Assembly (NCBI GenBank): GCA_020200195.1 | Contig: JAIVJE010000043.1 | Span: 1 to 7,055 of the forward strand | Direction: 5' to 3' | DNA: 7,055 nucleotides | Source of the DNA: Acidobacteriota bacterium | Lineage (GTDB): Bacteria; Acidobacteriota; Vicinamibacteria; Vicinamibacterales; 2-12-FULL-66-21 | Part shown: piece by piece, positions 5,438 to 7,055 of the stretch | How the letters are laid out: the number at the start of each line of letters is the position of its first letter | How positions within the stretch are numbered: the stretch's first letter is position 1 | Notes under the pieces: model-generated | What the model was told of the DNA's origin: nothing | Database searches by the model: none | Seen by the model: only the letters and a program-made list of their open reading frames with translations | Program-made: the position numbers and the translations under genes

Positions 5438-6745
5438 ATGCGCCGATTCAGTGTTGCACTCGCGCTGGCCCTGCTGAGTGTCCCGTCCGCCGCTCCCATC
5501 GCGCAGAAGGGCGGTGCTGTCCAGAAGCCGGGCAGGTTCGAGTTGACCGTCGACAGCATCATGCGCGGCCCGGACCTCGTCGGCTCTGCGCCGACCGGTC
5601 TGCGCTGGTCGGCCGACTCCCGTCAGTTGTATTTCGACTGGCGCAAGCCAGGCGAAGACGACTCGTCCAGTTATGCGGTCTCCCGTGATGGAGGACAGCC
5701 CCGCAAGCTCACCGATGATGAGACGAAGAATATTCCACCGTCGGGCGGGCGTTGGGACAAACCTCGCAAGCGGGTCCTTTTTGTAGACGCTGGGGACGTG
5801 ATCCTGGTTGACGGCTCCGGCGCACGCCGTCAGATCACTCGTACCGCGGGGCCGGAATCGAGTCCGCGGTGGGCGCGGAACGACACGCACGTGACCTACG
5901 TACGCGACGGCAACCTGTTCATGGTTCCGATCGATACCGGCGCCGGCGCCCTCGTCACACAGCTCACTGACGTCGGCCCGAGGCGACCGGAGCCACGGCT
6001 GACCGACAGCCAGAAGTTCATCCGCGACGAGGAGGAAAAACTCATCGAGTACCTTCGCGAGAAGAAAGCGCAGAAGAAGAAGGCGGACGCGAAGGCTGAG
6101 AAGGACAAGTTGCCGGCGCTCGAGCTCCAGGAACGCCAGTCGGCGCTCGACTTGATGCTGTCCCCGGATGCCACGCACGTCTTCGTGGTCGTGGCGGAGC
6201 GGCCGGCCGGCGCGAAGAACACGGTGGTGCCCAACTATGTTACCGAGACGGGTTACACCGAAGATATCCCGGCCCGCTCGAACGTTGGCGACACACAGGA
6301 ACGCCGGTTACTCGCGGTACTGAATCTGAAGACGAACAAGGCGGTGTGGGCCGACGGCAGCTTCGCCCCGCCGGTGCCGGACGCGGAAAAGCCCCCTCTA
6401 CACAGGCGACAGGTCCGGACCAGAAGCCGGGCGCGAAGGCAGAGCGTGAAATCCGCTGGGCCATGCCGTCGGTATCCAGTGACGGCAAATTCGCGGTTGC
6501 CGTGGCGCGCTCGGCCGACAACAAGGACCGATGGTTCGTTTCGGTCGATCCCGACACCGGCAAGACGAAGGTCATCGACGTCCAGCATGACGATGCCTGG
6601 ATCCGCGAAGCGGGTTTCGGGGGATCCGGCGTGGAGGTTCTGCCCGACAACCGGCGGGTGTGGTTCCTGTCCGAGCGCGACGGCTGGATGCACCTGTACA
6701 CGCTCGACGTGGCCGCCGACGGTGCGCGTCCGAATCAGCTCATGA
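5438..6745 (+). CDS. S9-family peptidase, N-terminal beta-propeller part; reading frame breaks near codon 318
   Basis: This is the start of a secreted serine peptidase of the dipeptidyl-peptidase-IV/prolyl-oligopeptidase (S9) type, in which a propeller gates access to an alpha/beta-hydrolase domain. A signal peptide is clear (MRRF, then a hydrophobic run to about residue 22). Propeller strands follow, for example LRWSADSRQLYFDW (55-68), PRWARNDTHVTYVRDGNLFMV (143-163) and LDLMLSPDATHVFVVV (237-252). YVTETGYTEDIPARSN at 267-282 is, as I recall, common in bacterial members. A highly charged Lys/Glu-rich helical insert lies at about 190-234. The coding-like sequence ends at Lys318 to Pro320. From there to the TGA at 6743-6745 the translation is Arg/Thr/Ser-rich noise, while the true propeller sequence continues in the -1 frame. 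An in-frame TAG at 5429-5431 and AAGGA at 5423-5427 support the ATG. The catalytic domain is not reached. Confidence 0.85.
   Translation: MRRFSVALALALLSVPSAAPIAQKGGAVQKPGRFELTVDSIMRGPDLVGSAPTGLRWSADSRQLYFDWRKPGEDDSSSYAVSRDGGQPRKLTDDETKNIPPSGGRWDKPRKRVLFVDAGDVILVDGSGARRQITRTAGPESSPRWARNDTHVTYVRDGNLFMVPIDTGAGALVTQLTDVGPRRPEPRLTDSQKFIRDEEEKLIEYLREKKAQKKKADAKAEKDKLPALELQERQSALDLMLSPDATHVFVVVAERPAGAKNTVVPNYVTETGYTEDIPARSNVGDTQERRLLAVLNLKTNKAVWADGSFAPPVPDAEKPPLHRRQVRTRSRARRQSVKSAGPCRRYPVTANSRLPWRARPTTRTDGSFRSIPTPARRRSSTSSMTMPGSAKRVSGDPAWRFCPTTGGCGSCPSATAGCTCTRSTWPPTVRVRISS
6386..6400 (+). other. Frameshift site in the S9 peptidase gene (short A and C runs)
   Basis: The sequence GAAAAGCCCCCTCTA contains a four-A and a five-C run. 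Codons are good S9 sequence in the first frame up to here and good S9 sequence in the -1 frame from here on. The change equals loss of one base. Adding one C to the C-run would read ...EKPPSTQATGPDQ..., joining both parts without a stop. No strong slippery heptamer is present: in the zero frame GAA-AAG-CCC-CCT cannot re-pair well one base back. Confidence 0.75.
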
Positions 6746-7055
6746 CCGGGAAGTGGGAGATCACCGCGGCGGAGCTCGCGCGCGACGAGCGGAAGTTCTA
6801 CATCACGAGCACCGAGGTCCATCCGGGCGAGCGGCACCTGTATACCCTGCCGATCGACGGGGGCCCACGCACGAAAGTGACGCTCATGAGCGGCTCCAAC
6901 GAAGCGACGGTCTCACCAGACGAGTCCGTCCTCGGGCTGGTGTATTCGTACACCAACAAGCCGCCCGAACTGTACCTGATGCCGAATCAACCCGGCGCCG
7001 CGGCGAAGCAAATCACGACGACGCCGATCGAGGAGTGGCGCGGGTTCAATTGGAT
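6391..7055 (+). CDS. S9-family peptidase, continuation of the beta-propeller in the -1 frame (3' end outside window)
   Basis: In the frame with codons at 6391, 6394 and so on, translation runs without a stop to the window edge (221 full codons) and reads as the rest of the S9 N-terminal propeller. Blade-like segments include MPSVSSDGKFAVAVARSAD (from base 6463), DRWFVSVDPDTGKTKVIDV, the DDAWIREAGFGG stretch, VWFLSERDGWMHLYTLDV, KFYITSTEVHPGERHLYTLP and ATVSPDESVLGLVYS, ending at EEWRGFN. The WFLSERDGWMHLY segment is strongly typical of DPP-IV-like propellers. There is no Shine-Dalgarno or credible start of its own; the ATG at 6463 lies inside a strand. It is therefore the second half of the gene begun at 5438, not a separate gene. 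The hydrolase domain with the catalytic Ser-Asp-His should follow downstream of the window. Whether the gene is really broken or the frameshift is a sequence error cannot be told here. Confidence 0.85.

Noticed and set aside
6386..6400. Programmed -1 ribosomal frameshift signal
   Set aside because: The tRNAs reading GAA-AAG or AAG-CCC-CCT would mispair after slipping one base, and I see no clear stimulatory structure. A simple indel is more economical.
6397..6745. C-terminal tail of the 5438-6745 open frame as a genuine domain
   Set aside because: Its Arg/Thr/Ser-rich sequence is the out-of-frame reading of the propeller, which continues correctly in the -1 frame.

Overview
This is a GC-rich, tightly packed bacterial chromosomal segment. 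It holds seven recognisable genes and no RNA genes, mobile elements or CRISPR arrays. A TolC-family porin and exported proteins with signal peptides or a lipobox point to a Gram-negative (diderm) cell. The style of the S9-family peptidase, the orotate-phosphoribosyltransferase-like protein and the TolC-family protein recalls Acidobacteriota, perhaps Vicinamibacteria. That is an inference from remembered family resemblance, not a measurement.

Layout: (1) Bases 1-1714, plus strand: the 3' part of an orotate-phosphoribosyltransferase-like gene, a DUF2400/TIGR02757 gene and a small predicted lipoprotein. Spacing is 9 nt and then a 52-nt overlap, so they are probably one transcription unit. (2) Bases 1729-5279, minus strand: read in its own direction, a TolC-family outer-membrane protein, a family-2 glycosyltransferase and a family-4 glycosyltransferase. 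The two glycosyltransferases abut exactly (TGA followed at once by ATG). The unit converges on unit 1 with only 14 nt between the stop codons. (3) Bases 5280-5437: a 158-nt divergent intergenic region, the only sizeable non-coding stretch. (4) Bases 5438-7055, plus strand: the secreted N-terminal beta-propeller part of an S9 (dipeptidyl-peptidase-IV/prolyl-oligopeptidase) peptidase. Its reading frame breaks at about 6392-6396 and it runs off the window before the catalytic domain. No gene-free stretch exceeds 300 bases.

Functionally, the minus-strand unit suggests cell-envelope work: two sugar transferases of the kind that build lipopolysaccharide core or other surface glycans, beside an outer-membrane export channel. 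The plus-strand genes at the left combine pyrimidine salvage or synthesis, a protein distantly like DNA glycosylases, and an exported lipoprotein, with no obvious common pathway. I see no convincing new multi-gene system. The points most worth checking are the frameshift in the peptidase gene, the glycosylase-like features of the DUF2400 protein, and the small cysteine-containing lipoprotein whose start lies inside the preceding gene.
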